From Jatrophihabitans sp035642535 (lineage in GTDB: Bacteria; Actinomycetota; Actinomycetes; Mycobacteriales; Jatrophihabitantaceae): a stretch of DNA of 64,000 bases. The notes under the pieces are model-generated. The model saw nothing but the letters and a program-made list of their open reading frames with translations. It was not told the origin of the DNA and did no database searches. The translations under genes and the position numbers were made by a program. Shown here in pieces: positions 31,839 through 40,320 of this stretch (position 1 is its first letter; each line of letters opens with the position of its first letter). The DNA lies in assembly GCA_035642535.1 (NCBI GenBank), contig DASQSE010000003.1, positions 6,711 to 70,710 on the forward strand. The letters are read 5' to 3'.

Positions 31839-31903
31839 CGCGCTTCGGGCATGGGCGGACCATCGGAGGCGGCTGATTCTGGTTCGGCCATGCCCGAAGC
31901 GCG
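31839..31903. repeat. Long inverted repeat with 16-bp perfect arms
   Basis: CGCGCTTCGGGCATGG (31839-31854) is repeated in inverse at 31888-31903, with a 33-nt loop. It lies between the small hypothetical gene and the end of the YCII-domain gene. It may be a terminator or a processed RNA hairpin; no similar copy was found elsewhere in the window. Confidence 0.6.
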
Positions 31904-31929
31904 CCTGGGTGGCCGCTCGGCGGCGCCGG

Positions 31930-32286
31930 TCAGCCGCCGTAGAAGGGCCGCACCTCGATCGTGCCGGACTGCGCGACGGGGTGGGCCGCCGCGATCTCGA
32001 CCGCCTGGGCCATCGTCTCGCACTCGAGGATGTCGTAGCCGCCGATTGCTTCCTTGGTCTCGATGAACGGCCCCTCGGTGACGACGGCCCGGCCGTCGCG
32101 AACGCGAACGGTGGCCGCCTTACGCGGCGGGGCCAGCATGTCGCCGTCCAGCCGGACACCGCGCGCCTGGACGTCGTCCAGCCAGGGGAAGCTCTCCTTG
32201 TCGTGCGCGGCCAGCTCGTCGGGCGTCGGGTCCGGCCGTCCGTTCATCGCCGTGGTCTCCCAGCAAACCAGCATCAGGTACTTCAT
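31930..32286 (-). CDS. YCII-domain protein
   Basis: A 118-residue YCII-related protein: MKYLMLVCWETTAM, a central helix, GRAVVTEGPFIETKEAIGGYDILECETMAQAVEIAAAHP, and the final IEVRPFYGG. This dimeric ferredoxin-like fold is widespread in actinobacteria and often lies next to ECF sigma factors; none is adjacent here. An enzymatic role is plausible but not shown. ATG 32286 has GGAG six bases upstream. Confidence 0.85.
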   Translation of the reverse strand: MKYLMLVCWETTAMNGRPDPTPDELAAHDKESFPWLDDVQARGVRLDGDMLAPPRKAATVRVRDGRAVVTEGPFIETKEAIGGYDILECETMAQAVEIAAAHPVAQSGTIEVRPFYGG

Positions 32287-32477
32287 CAGAACTCCGTCCT
32301 CATGGTCGGTTACAGCCTTACCTGAAGTCGACGATCCGGCGCACGGCCCTATCGACATATCGCACGCGATGTGAACCAGCCGGCAGCTACGTGTCAGACT
32401 TGTTACGGCGGGCGAACCCCGGAGGCCTTTCGCACCTGCGCCGTAACCTGGCCAGGCCAATCCGAGCCGAGTTGGAG

Positions 32478-33653
32478 ATGGCAGTGGGGTTCGACGGTTT
32501 CGATGTCGACAGCGCGGTCTTTCGCGTCCACGAGGGCGGCAAGCTGGTCGTGCGCAGCACGTTGCCGCTGACCGATCGAGGGGCGCTCTCGCTCGCCTAC
32601 ACCCCGGGTGTCGCGGAGGTCTGCTCCGCGATCGCCGAGCGGGAGACGCTCGCCCGCGCCTACACCTGGCGCTCACGGTTGGTCGCGGTCGTCAGCGACG
32701 GCACCGCGGTCCTTGGCCTCGGCAACATCGGCCCCGCCGCTGCGCTGCCCGTCATGGAGGGCAAGGCGGCGCTGTTCAGCGAGTTCGCCGGGCTCAACGC
32801 GATCCCGATCGTACTCAACACGACCGATGTCGACGAGATCGTCGCGACGGTCGAGCACATCGCGCCGTCGTTCGGCGGGATCAACCTCGAGGACATCTCG
32901 GCGCCGCGTTGCTTCGAGGTCGAGGCGCGGCTGCGTGAGCGGCTCTCGATCCCGGTCTTCCACGACGACCAGCACGGCACCGCGATCGTGGTGCTCGCCG
33001 CGTTGCGCAATGCCGCTGCCGTGACGGGTCGGACGCTCGGCGACCTGCGCGTGGTCGTCTCCGGCGCAGGCGCGGCGGGCGTCGCGTGCACGAAGATCCT
33101 GCTCGCGGCGGGCATCGGCGACATCGCGGTGGCCGACTCCAAGGGCGTGCTGTATCCCGACCGGTCGGGCATGACATCGGTCAAGGCGGAGCTCGCGGCT
33201 ACCACGAATAAGCTCGGGCTCTCCGGTTCGCTCGGCGAGGCGCTCGTCGGTGCCGACGTCTTCCTCGGTCTGAGCGCAGGCTTCGTCGGCGAGGACGTGG
33301 TGTGCAAGATGGCCGCGAACGCGATCATCTTCGCGCTCGCGAATCCGAACCCCGAGGTCGACCCGGAGATCGCCCACCGGCACGCCGCGATCGTGGCCAC
33401 GGGCCGCAGCGACTACCCGAACCAGATCAACAACGTGCTGGCCTTCCCTGGCGTGTTCGCCGGCGCGTTCGACGTCGGGGCGCGCGCGATCACGGAGAAC
33501 ATGAAACTCGCCGCGGCGACTGCGCTCAGCGAAGTCGTGGCCGATGCGCTGGAGCCGGAGTACATCGTCCCGACTCCGTTCGACGCCCGCGTCGGTCCGG
33601 CGGTGGCCGACGCGGTGGCCAAACAGGCCGCGCTGGACGGCGTCGCCGAGTGA
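32478..33653 (+). CDS. NAD(P)-dependent malic enzyme
   Basis: About 391 residues of the short bacterial malic enzyme. It contains LAYTPGVAEVCSAI, the SDGTAVLGLGNIGPAAALPVMEGK catalytic block, the metal site LEDISAPRCFEVE and FHDDQHGTAIVVLAAL, and the dinucleotide motif VVSGAGAAGVACTKILL. It decarboxylates malate to pyruvate, linking the TCA cycle and gluconeogenesis. ATG 32478 is used; GTG 32484, better spaced from GGAG, is an alternative. The stop overlaps the next gene as GTGA. Confidence 0.92.
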   Translation: MAVGFDGFDVDSAVFRVHEGGKLVVRSTLPLTDRGALSLAYTPGVAEVCSAIAERETLARAYTWRSRLVAVVSDGTAVLGLGNIGPAAALPVMEGKAALFSEFAGLNAIPIVLNTTDVDEIVATVEHIAPSFGGINLEDISAPRCFEVEARLRERLSIPVFHDDQHGTAIVVLAALRNAAAVTGRTLGDLRVVVSGAGAAGVACTKILLAAGIGDIAVADSKGVLYPDRSGMTSVKAELAATTNKLGLSGSLGEALVGADVFLGLSAGFVGEDVVCKMAANAIIFALANPNPEVDPEIAHRHAAIVATGRSDYPNQINNVLAFPGVFAGAFDVGARAITENMKLAAATALSEVVADALEPEYIVPTPFDARVGPAVADAVAKQAALDGVAE

Positions 33654-33997
33654 GCGTGGTCGAACTCGTCCGCGAACACATCGCCGCCTTCAACGCACAC
33701 GACACCTCGCGGCTCCTCGCGGGCTTGGCACCGGACGCGGTGTGGATCACGGGGCAGGACACCGTCAGCGGCCAGGACGCGCTGGGCGAGATGTTCGACG
33801 ACGGGCTCTGGTCGCTCGCGCCGCAGCTCGAACCGTTGTCCGTCCTCGTCGACGGGGATCGCGCGGCGCTGCAACTGCGCGAGACGATCACGCGCGACGG
33901 TGCGCGGTGCGAGTTCGTCATTGCCGTCTTTCTGGACTTCGCCGCCGGGTTGATCGCGCGCGCGAAGGTCTACCGCGAGGGCAGCGCCGACCTCTGA
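33650..33997 (+). CDS. SnoaL/NTF2-like domain protein
   Basis: A 115-residue NTF2-like fold: VREHIAAFNAHDTSRLLAGLAPDAVWITG, then beta strands with VDGDRAALQLRETITRDG and FVIAVFLDFAAGLIARAKVYREG. Such single-domain proteins may be isomerases, hydrolases or ligand binders; no catalytic dyad is convincing here. It is coupled to malic enzyme by the GTGA overlap. Confidence 0.75.
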   Translation: MSVVELVREHIAAFNAHDTSRLLAGLAPDAVWITGQDTVSGQDALGEMFDDGLWSLAPQLEPLSVLVDGDRAALQLRETITRDGARCEFVIAVFLDFAAGLIARAKVYREGSADL

Positions 33998-34024
33998 GCC
34001 GCCGATGGGAGAACGGGCGCGCGC

Positions 34025-35467
34025 TTAGGCGACCACTAGTTGGCGGGGCGTGGCGCCGGTGCTCTCGAGCTGCGCCCACACCGCGGCGAGTCGGTTGACG
34101 GCCTCGACGAGACGGTCGGCGGGCAGTGCGTACGGCAGGCGCAGGAAGCGCTCGAGGGTCCCATCCACGCCGAACCGCGAACCGGGCACGACGACCACCC
34201 CGGCCTGCGCGGCGAGCATCGTCAAGGGCGTCGAGAGCGGCGCCGGCAGCTCGGCCCACAACGACAGGCCGCCCTGCGGCCGCATCGCACGCCACTGCGG
34301 GAGCGCGCGCTCGAGCGCCGCGGCGAGCGCGTCGCGCTGCGGACGCAGTTCGGCCACCCGGTCGGCGGCGATCGCGTCGATCCGCTCGAACAGGCCGGCC
34401 GCGACGACCTGGTCGATCACCGCGCCGCCCATGTCGATCGACGTGCGCAGGGCAGCGAGCCGGTGCACGAGATCGGTCGACGCGCGCAGCCAGCCGATGC
34501 GCAGCCCGCCCCACACCGGCTTGGACAGCGACCCGACCGTGACGACGCCGGGGTCGATGCTCGCAGTCGGCCGCTCGCTGCCTTCGAAGCCGAGATCGAC
34601 GAACGATTCGTCAATGACGACGGTGGTGCCGGTCTGGCGCGCGACCTTCAACACCTCGCGCCGGTCGTGCTCGGGCACCAGCGCGCCCGTCGGATTGTGG
34701 AAGTCGGGCGTGACGTAGGCCAATCGCGCGGCGGTCTGGCGCAGCGCCGCGCGCATCTGGTCGACGTGCCAGCCACCGTGCCGCGACATCGGCACCGGCA
34801 CGACGCGTCCGCCGCTCGCCTTGATCGCGTCCAATGCACCCGGGTAGGTGGGCAGCTCGGTGATCACCCGCTCACCCGGCCCGACGAGCAGCCGCAGCAG
34901 TAGGTCGAGGCCGTGCAGCGAGCCGTTCGTGATGAGGATCTGGTCCGCTCGGGTGGCCGCGCCGCGCGCGGTGAAGCGGGCGGCGACCGCCTCGCGCAGC
35001 ACTGTCAGCCCGGCGGGCTCGTAGCCGTCCCCGAGCAGATACGGCGCGAGCCGGCCGGCCGCGTCGGCGACCGCGCCGGGAAGCAGGTCGGGGGGAGCGG
35101 GTAGCGCCGCGCACGACAGGTCGATGACGTCGGCACCCTCGCTGCTGCGGGTGCTCCACCGGACGATCGACGGTCGGATGCGCGAGCCCGCGGGCACCGT
35201 GACGTAGCTGCCCGAGCCGGTGCGGCTGGCCAGGAAGCCCTCGGCGCGCAGCGCGTCGTACGCCGCCGTGACCGTGGCCCGGCTGAGGCGCAGCGCGGCA
35301 GCCAGTTCACGTTCGGACGGCAGGCGTGTCTCGGTGGCGATCCGGCCGTCGAGCACGAGTGAGGTGACCGCGTGCGCGAGTGCTGTATAGACGGGGCCCG
35401 GCATGTCGCGCAGCTCGGGAAGGAGCTCGGCGAGCGCCCGGCCACCGATCCGGGAGAGGGTGGCCAT
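34025..35467 (-). CDS. MocR/GntR-type regulator with aminotransferase-like domain (YczR-like)
   Basis: A 480-residue MocR regulator. A GntR winged helix (about residues 25-95, with RLPSERELAAALRLSRATVTAAYDALRAEGFL) is joined by a linker to a fold-type I aminotransferase domain that has the pyridoxal-phosphate lysine in GSLSKPVWGGLRIGW and the NPTGALVP loop. It lies divergent from a YczE-type membrane protein, the known setting of YczR-like MocR regulators. The 93-nt gap contains repeated GAATGGCC units that are likely binding sites. The effector is unknown. Confidence 0.9.
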   Translation of the reverse strand: MATLSRIGGRALAELLPELRDMPGPVYTALAHAVTSLVLDGRIATETRLPSERELAAALRLSRATVTAAYDALRAEGFLASRTGSGSYVTVPAGSRIRPSIVRWSTRSSEGADVIDLSCAALPAPPDLLPGAVADAAGRLAPYLLGDGYEPAGLTVLREAVAARFTARGAATRADQILITNGSLHGLDLLLRLLVGPGERVITELPTYPGALDAIKASGGRVVPVPMSRHGGWHVDQMRAALRQTAARLAYVTPDFHNPTGALVPEHDRREVLKVARQTGTTVVIDESFVDLGFEGSERPTASIDPGVVTVGSLSKPVWGGLRIGWLRASTDLVHRLAALRTSIDMGGAVIDQVVAAGLFERIDAIAADRVAELRPQRDALAAALERALPQWRAMRPQGGLSLWAELPAPLSTPLTMLAAQAGVVVVPGSRFGVDGTLERFLRLPYALPADRLVEAVNRLAAVWAQLESTGATPRQLVVA

Positions 35468-35484
35468 CGGGCCATCGTGTCATC

Positions 35485-35501
35485 GAATGGCCCGAATGGC
35501 C
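35485..35501. promoter_or_regulatory. Direct repeats GAATGGCC, candidate MocR operator
   Basis: GAATGGCC occurs at 35485-35492 and again at 35494-35501, and related units (CCAATTGGCT from 35516, AGAATGG near 35550) follow in the same gap. MocR-type regulators usually bind direct repeats in such divergent promoters. The repeats are observed and the link to the neighbouring regulator is inferred. Confidence 0.5.
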
Positions 35502-35560
35502 AGTCCGTAACCGTCCAATTGGCTCGGTAAGAGCTTGGAGCAGCAGGCCAGAATGGTGCA

Positions 35561-36217
35561 ATGGTCCGAGGTCGGCTACCGCGACGGCTTATCCAGCTCT
35601 ACATTGGCTTGCTGCTCTACGGGCTCTCCGGTGCGCTCCAGGTCCGCTCCGGTCTGGGCCTCGACCCTTGGGACGTCTTCCACCAGGGTCTTGCCGAACA
35701 CCTCGGGCTCGCGATCGGCACGGTCGTGATCATCGTCGGGGTAGCGGTGCTGCTGCTGTGGATACCGCTGCGTCAGTGGCCCGGATTCGGCACGCTGAGC
35801 AACGCCGTCCTGATCGGGTTGGCCATGAACTGGTCGCTCGCGCTGCTGCCCGAATCGGCGCCGCTCGGCTGGCGGATCGCCGAGACGATCACCGGCATCG
35901 TGCTTTGCGGGATGGCGACCGGGATGTACATCGGGGCGGCGCTCGGCCCCGGCCCGCGCGACGGTCTGATGACCGGTCTGGTGCGGGTTTCCGGACGCTC
36001 GATCCGGCTCGTGCGCACCGGCCTCGAACTCACCGTGCTTGCGAGCGGTTGGCTGCTCGGCGGCACCGTCGGCGTGGGCACGGTCGCCTTCGCGTTGGCG
36101 ATCGGTCCGCTCGCGCAGCTCTTCATCCCGCTTCTGGCAATTCCGCACGCCCGCCCAGCTGCGCCATCCGATGATGATCAAGCAGAAATGGGTGCTACAG
36201 CCGAGGTTCGTGCTTGA
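35561..36217 (+). CDS. YczE-type integral membrane protein
   Basis: A 218-residue membrane protein of the YczE/YitT-like type with about five hydrophobic segments, including LIQLYIGLLLYGLSGALQV, VVIIVGVAVLLLWIPL, IVLCGMATGMYIGAALG and TVAFALAIGPLAQLFIPLL. The family motifs GLGLDPWDVFHQGLA and LGPGPRDGLMTGL are present. Its role is unknown; transport of a vitamin-B6-like or amino compound has been supposed from association with MocR regulators. It is divergent from such a regulator. Confidence 0.85.
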   Translation: MVRGRLPRRLIQLYIGLLLYGLSGALQVRSGLGLDPWDVFHQGLAEHLGLAIGTVVIIVGVAVLLLWIPLRQWPGFGTLSNAVLIGLAMNWSLALLPESAPLGWRIAETITGIVLCGMATGMYIGAALGPGPRDGLMTGLVRVSGRSIRLVRTGLELTVLASGWLLGGTVGVGTVAFALAIGPLAQLFIPLLAIPHARPAAPSDDDQAEMGATAEVRA

Positions 36218-36433
36218 TCATCGTCGTGACTCGTCGTTCTCGTCCTCGTCCTCCTCCACGTCGTCGTCCTCGTCGTCGCGGGCCAGCCAGGTCGCGAGCC
36301 GGTCGATCGCGGTCTCGAATTCCGGGTAGGCGTCGACGAAGGACTGCAGCCGTTCACCGAGCCACTCGACGTTGACCTGCTCTGCGCCGCGGCGCTGCAC
36401 GAGCTCCTCGATGCCGCGATCCGTGAAGTACAT
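36218..36433 (-). CDS. DUF6104 small acidic protein
   Basis: A 71-residue protein: MYFTDRGIEELVQRRGAEQV, then WLGERLQSFVDAYPEFETAIDRLATWLARDDED and an aspartate/glutamate-rich tail. It matches the actinobacterial DUF6104 family, whose function is unknown. It directly abuts the end of the YczE-type gene on the opposite strand, and starts three bases after the stop of the upstream oxidoreductase on its own strand. Confidence 0.82.
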   Translation of the reverse strand: MYFTDRGIEELVQRRGAEQVNVEWLGERLQSFVDAYPEFETAIDRLATWLARDDEDDDVEEDEDENDESRR

Positions 36434-36436
36434 CGA

Positions 36437-37438
36437 TCACTCCAACCCCAACTCGTCAGCTGTGTAGCGGACGCCGATCTGCAGACGGACCTCGTCGAGC
36501 ACCTCGAGGATCGCGACCGTCTCGTCGAGCGGGACGTGCGGGCTCTCCAACTCGCCGGCGCGCAGACAGCGCGCGACCTCTTCCACCTCGTAGCCGTAAC
36601 CGTTGCCCGGTTGCGCCGCGGCCGTGACGACCTCGTCGCCGGATGCGTCGTGCACGATCATGCGCTCGGGGCGGTGGATGCGCGGTTCGATCGCGATCCA
36701 ACCCGCGGTGCCGTTGACCAGCAGGGCGAACGGGCTGTCGCCGGCGGCGCTGCAGTAGAGCTGGGCTACGGCGCCGTCCCGATATCCCCATTGCATGACG
36801 GTCGTGAGGTCCGACCCGGTGGGCGACAGCGTGGCGAGGGCCTGCACGGTGTCGGGGCGGCCCAGGAACAGCCATGCGACGGTGGCCGGATAGATGCCGA
36901 GGTCGAGCAGCGCGCCGCCCCCGGCCGCGAGATCGAAGAGCCGGTTCGTCGCGTCGTAGTCGAAGTACCGCGAGAGATCGCCGCGGAACGCGACGATGTC
37001 ACCGATGCGGTCGCTCTGCGCGATCTCGACGGCCTGCATGACCAGCGGGTTCAGGCGCGTCCACATCGCCTCCATGCAGAACAGCTGCCGCTCCCTGGCC
37101 TCGGCGACCACCTCGCGCGCCTGTCGAGCGTTGAGCGTGAATGCCTTCTCGACGAGCACCGGCTTGCCGGCCTGGAGCGCGAGCAGCGCGTGATCGTGGT
37201 GCTGGCCGTGCGTCGTCGCCACGTAGACGACGTCGATGTCAGGGTCGGCGACGAGTTCGGCATATGAGCCGTACGACTTCGGGACGCCGTTCGCTGCGGC
37301 GTACGCGGCCGCGCGATCTGCGTCGCGGGCACCGATCGCGTGCACGGCATTGCCCGGCGTCAGGCTGATGTCGCGGCCGACCACGGTCGCGATGCCACCG
37401 GCTCCGAGGATTCCCCAGCGGATCGGTTCGTCGGTCAC
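36437..37438 (-). CDS. Gfo/Idh/MocA-family oxidoreductase
   Basis: A 333-residue two-domain dehydrogenase. The N-terminal Rossmann domain carries RWGILGAGGIATVVGRD and VDVVYVATTHGQHHDHALLAL, with the EKAFTLNARQA motif (EKP-like) and the C-terminal domain beginning MWTRLNPLV. It should oxidise or reduce a sugar, cyclitol or related alcohol with NAD(P). GTG 37438 is preferred over 37483 because the longer frame would run into the palindromic repeat C. It is downstream of the Rieske/flavoenzyme pair on the same strand, but separated from it by that repeat. Confidence 0.87.
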   Translation of the reverse strand: MTDEPIRWGILGAGGIATVVGRDISLTPGNAVHAIGARDADRAAAYAAANGVPKSYGSYAELVADPDIDVVYVATTHGQHHDHALLALQAGKPVLVEKAFTLNARQAREVVAEARERQLFCMEAMWTRLNPLVMQAVEIAQSDRIGDIVAFRGDLSRYFDYDATNRLFDLAAGGGALLDLGIYPATVAWLFLGRPDTVQALATLSPTGSDLTTVMQWGYRDGAVAQLYCSAAGDSPFALLVNGTAGWIAIEPRIHRPERMIVHDASGDEVVTAAAQPGNGYGYEVEEVARCLRAGELESPHVPLDETVAILEVLDEVRLQIGVRYTADELGLE

Positions 37439-37464
37439 CCGCCCATCCTGCCGAACCCCGACAA

Positions 37465-37510
37465 GTTGTCCGCGTTCCGGCACGTCATCGCGTGCGGAAG
37501 GGTGGACAAC
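37465..37510. repeat. 46-nt intergenic palindromic repeat, copy C (single)
   Basis: Begins GTTGTCCGCG and ends GGTGGACAAC, 46 nt, flanked by A and T (AGTTGTCC/GGACAACT). It is the only unpaired copy and the only one between codirectional genes (end of the flavoenzyme, start of the oxidoreductase, minus strand). The arms are the most diverged of the seven. Confidence 0.85.
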
Positions 37511-37525
37511 TCGCGAGGGTCGGCG

Positions 37526-39115
37526 TCAGTGCGGAGCCCGTTCGAGGTCGGCCAAAACGGCGGCGGCGGCATTCTTGCCGTTCGTGGCGATGACGCTGCC
37601 GGCCGGATGGGTCGCCGCGCCGCACAGGTAGACGCCGGGGATGGGCGTGCGCGGCGCAAGCCGGTGCTCCCACATCTGGTCGGGACGCACTTCGCCCTGG
37701 AAGATGTGCCCGCCGGTCAGGCCGACCCTTTCCTCGATGTCGGGCGGGCCGAGCACCTCGGAGTATTCGAGGCAATCCTCGAAGTCGGGCGCGAAGCGTG
37801 AGATGAGCTCGATGAACTGGCGCGACACCTCGTCGCGGCGCGCGTCCCAACCGCCGGTGACGTCGTAGGGCGCGTACTGCCCGAACACACTCATCAGGTG
37901 TTTGCCCGCCGGCGCGGGGGACGGGTCGTGCAACGTCTGCACGTAGATCTCGCCGAAGCCGACGGCGGCGTCGCCGGCCGCACAGCGTTCGAACGCGGCC
38001 TGTGCGTCGTCGAGCCCCGTCGTCACGTCGACGGTGCCGCGCGCCATGAACGTCTCGCCGGGCGCCGCCGCCCACGACGGCAGCCGGGACAACGCAGCGT
38101 TGAACTTAACGACCGGGCTGCGGATGTCCCACGCTTCGAGCCGGGCGCGGTAGTCGGCCGGCATGTCGGCGACCATGCCGAGAACGCGCTTCGGGTCCGC
38201 GTTGCTCACCACCGTGGGCGCCGCGATGAACGTGCCGTCCTCGAGCCGCACCCCTTCGCCGGGGACGATCTCGCCCACCGGAACACCGGCGGCGAGCACC
38301 GCGCCGGCCTCCTGCGCCGCGTCCGCGATCGCGAAGCTGACCATGCCCATGCCGCCCCGGACGTATCCCCAGATCGGCCCGTGGCCGAGCAGGTCGCCCT
38401 GGAAGTGCATGAGCTTCACCGACGCGGTGCCCGCGTCGCGCGGCCCGGCGAACGTCCCGATCACGCCCTGCCCGAACAGCGCGTCCTTGACCCGCTGGTC
38501 GGTGACGAACTCGTCGAGGACGTCGGCGATCGACGCCTCGAACAACGCGTCGATCATGAACTGGTCGCCGAGGATCTCCTCCAGTTCGGCACGGGTGGGG
38601 GAGGCGCCGACCCAGGTGTCACGCGGGCCCTTGCGCAACTTGATCCGCATGTCGTCGAAGAACTTCTCGTACGCGAGATAGCCGTCGATCTCCGCGCCGC
38701 TGACGCCGATGTTCTTGAGGCTCTGGACGGTGCGCTCCTCGTCCATCCACTGCTCGAACGCGGTGCCGTCGTCGAACGGCACCCACAACTGCGGATCGGC
38801 GACGTACACCTCGAGGCCACGTCGGTTCAGCGCGAGTTCCCGGATGACGTCCTCGTCCAAGAGCCCGATGACGTACGCGCATGGGCTGATGACGTAGTCG
38901 TCGTCGGGGAACGGCTGGGTGAGCGTGCAGGCGCCGCCGAGGCGTTCGCGGGCTTCGAGGACGAGCACTTGTTTCCCGGCACGGGCCAGGTACGCGGCGC
39001 AGGTCAGGCCGTTGTGCCCGCCGCCGACGACGATCACGTCCCACCGGCGGGCGGCGAGCTCGGTGACAGGCGCGGGCAGATCGACCTTGCCGAGTCGATC
39101 GGCAATTACGTTCAC
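37526..39115 (-). CDS. Phytoene-desaturase-like FAD oxidoreductase
   Basis: A 529-residue flavoenzyme. The FAD motif DVIVVGGGHNGLTCAAYLARAGKQVLVLEA begins near residue 24 and the GGACTLTQPF loop follows. The C-terminal FAD strand is GVYLCGAATHPAGSVIATNGKNAA. It is related to phytoene desaturases and RPE65-type amine oxidoreductases, but there is no carotenoid gene near it. The GTG at 39115 overlaps the Rieske gene stop as GTGA, so electron transfer or sequential oxidation with that enzyme is likely. A second enzyme of this type is at 52941-54584. Confidence 0.86.
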   Translation of the reverse strand: MNVIADRLGKVDLPAPVTELAARRWDVIVVGGGHNGLTCAAYLARAGKQVLVLEARERLGGACTLTQPFPDDDYVISPCAYVIGLLDEDVIRELALNRRGLEVYVADPQLWVPFDDGTAFEQWMDEERTVQSLKNIGVSGAEIDGYLAYEKFFDDMRIKLRKGPRDTWVGASPTRAELEEILGDQFMIDALFEASIADVLDEFVTDQRVKDALFGQGVIGTFAGPRDAGTASVKLMHFQGDLLGHGPIWGYVRGGMGMVSFAIADAAQEAGAVLAAGVPVGEIVPGEGVRLEDGTFIAAPTVVSNADPKRVLGMVADMPADYRARLEAWDIRSPVVKFNAALSRLPSWAAAPGETFMARGTVDVTTGLDDAQAAFERCAAGDAAVGFGEIYVQTLHDPSPAPAGKHLMSVFGQYAPYDVTGGWDARRDEVSRQFIELISRFAPDFEDCLEYSEVLGPPDIEERVGLTGGHIFQGEVRPDQMWEHRLAPRTPIPGVYLCGAATHPAGSVIATNGKNAAAAVLADLERAPH

Positions 39116-40266
39116 GACGTGCCGCCGCGGTACGCGCGGGCGACACGCGTCACGAATTGGTAGACGCCGTCCTCCTCCCGCGCGAGCGGTCCGGGCCGTG
39201 CGTGCGGAGAGGTCAGGCCACGCTGCACCGACTCGCACGCGGCCCAGTCCTGGCGATTGGTGAGATCCCAGAACTCGACGGCGTAGGACGGGTCGAAGTC
39301 GTCCTTGTCGGCGACCTCGCGCGGGAACGCCCACGCGCACTCGACGTGCGTGCGGTCGACGGCGAGCGGCGTCATCAGATGCGTCATCACATAGTCGGGA
39401 TGCAGGCTCACGAGCAGATTCGGATAGCCGACGAGGTACATGACCGTGCGCAGCTCGTGCGCGGAGAGCCCGGCGATCGCGACGCCGCCGCTGTGCCCGG
39501 ACAGCGACATGGTGTCGGCCTCGGGGATGAGGTCCATCGAACCGCCCATCCATTGCCCCGGCAGGTCGAGGTTCTCGCCGCTGGTCGGCGGGCTGATGCG
39601 CGACAGTTCCGGGTGGATCGTCGAGCAGTGGTAGCACTCCTGATAGTTCTCGGCAATGACCTTCCAGTTGCAGGCCAGCTCATAGGAGTGCCGCGCGACG
39701 ATCTTCAACTGCTCAGGGCGGTACGGCGTAACGATGTCCTCCGTGCCGGCCACGTGATCCGCGAAATCGCCCGAGTCGCCGCTGGGGTCGACGAAGATCC
39801 AGCCGTGCCAGTCGACGACCCGCAACGGCACGAGCCCGAACTGCGCGGGCTCGAACGTCTCGATGTGGCGGAAGCCCGGCGCGTTGCGCAGCGAGCCGTC
39901 CAGCTTGTACGTCCACGAGTGGTAGGGGCAGACGATGCTGTGCCGCTTGGCCGACTGGCCGCAGGCGAGCAGTTCGTGGCCGCGGTGCCGGCAGACGTTG
40001 GCGAACGCATGCACGGCGCCGTCCTCGTCGCGGGTGAGCAGCACCCCGCCGGTGCCGACCGCGACACCGCGCTGCGCGCCGGGCTCGGGCAGGTCGTCGG
40101 CGTAACCGACGCACATCCAGGAAGAGAAGATGTGCCGCCGTTCCCACGCGAAGACGGCCGGGTCGACGTACACCTCGCGGGGCAGCATCCGGGACTGCCC
40201 GAACTCGGCGAGCGTGGCGTCCAGGGCGTCCTTCTCGACCGGGGCCGGATCGTCCTGATTGAACAT
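39112..40266 (-). CDS. Rieske non-heme iron oxygenase, alpha subunit
   Basis: A 384-residue ring-hydroxylating-type oxygenase. The Rieske cluster ligands are C92, H94 (CRHRGH), C113 and H116 (CPYHSW). The mononuclear iron site is in NWKVIAENYQECYHCSTIHPEL, with H213 and H218. This sequence type includes choline/betaine, carnitine and stachydrine oxygenases as well as aromatic dioxygenases, and needs a reductase not encoded beside it. The start codon lies inside a TetR-operator-like palindrome (40255-40274). It leads an operon with the flavoenzyme at 37526-39115. Confidence 0.9.
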   Translation of the reverse strand: MFNQDDPAPVEKDALDATLAEFGQSRMLPREVYVDPAVFAWERRHIFSSWMCVGYADDLPEPGAQRGVAVGTGGVLLTRDEDGAVHAFANVCRHRGHELLACGQSAKRHSIVCPYHSWTYKLDGSLRNAPGFRHIETFEPAQFGLVPLRVVDWHGWIFVDPSGDSGDFADHVAGTEDIVTPYRPEQLKIVARHSYELACNWKVIAENYQECYHCSTIHPELSRISPPTSGENLDLPGQWMGGSMDLIPEADTMSLSGHSGGVAIAGLSAHELRTVMYLVGYPNLLVSLHPDYVMTHLMTPLAVDRTHVECAWAFPREVADKDDFDPSYAVEFWDLTNRQDWAACESVQRGLTSPHARPGPLAREEDGVYQFVTRVARAYRGGTS

Positions 40267-40274
40267 ACAGTCAG
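40255..40274. promoter_or_regulatory. TetR-type operator, copy 5, over the Rieske start codon
   Basis: GATTGAACATACAGTCAG (40257-40274) agrees with operator copy 2 at 15 of 20 positions. It includes GATTGAACA and CAGTCA exactly, while the second arm has ACAGTC instead of TCAGTC. The start codon of the Rieske gene (minus strand) occupies 40266-40264, within the palindrome. This is the weakest of five copies, and binding is inferred. Confidence 0.5.
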
Positions 40275-40320
40275 CCTAGGGTCAGTGCGCTGCGCCCGTC
40301 CAGACGCGCGTAACGGCAGT

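Noticed and set aside
37526..39115. Carotenoid desaturase (crtI) annotation for the two flavoenzymes
   Set aside because: No other carotenoid gene is near, and both lie in an amine-type catabolic setting; only the fold resemblance is supported.
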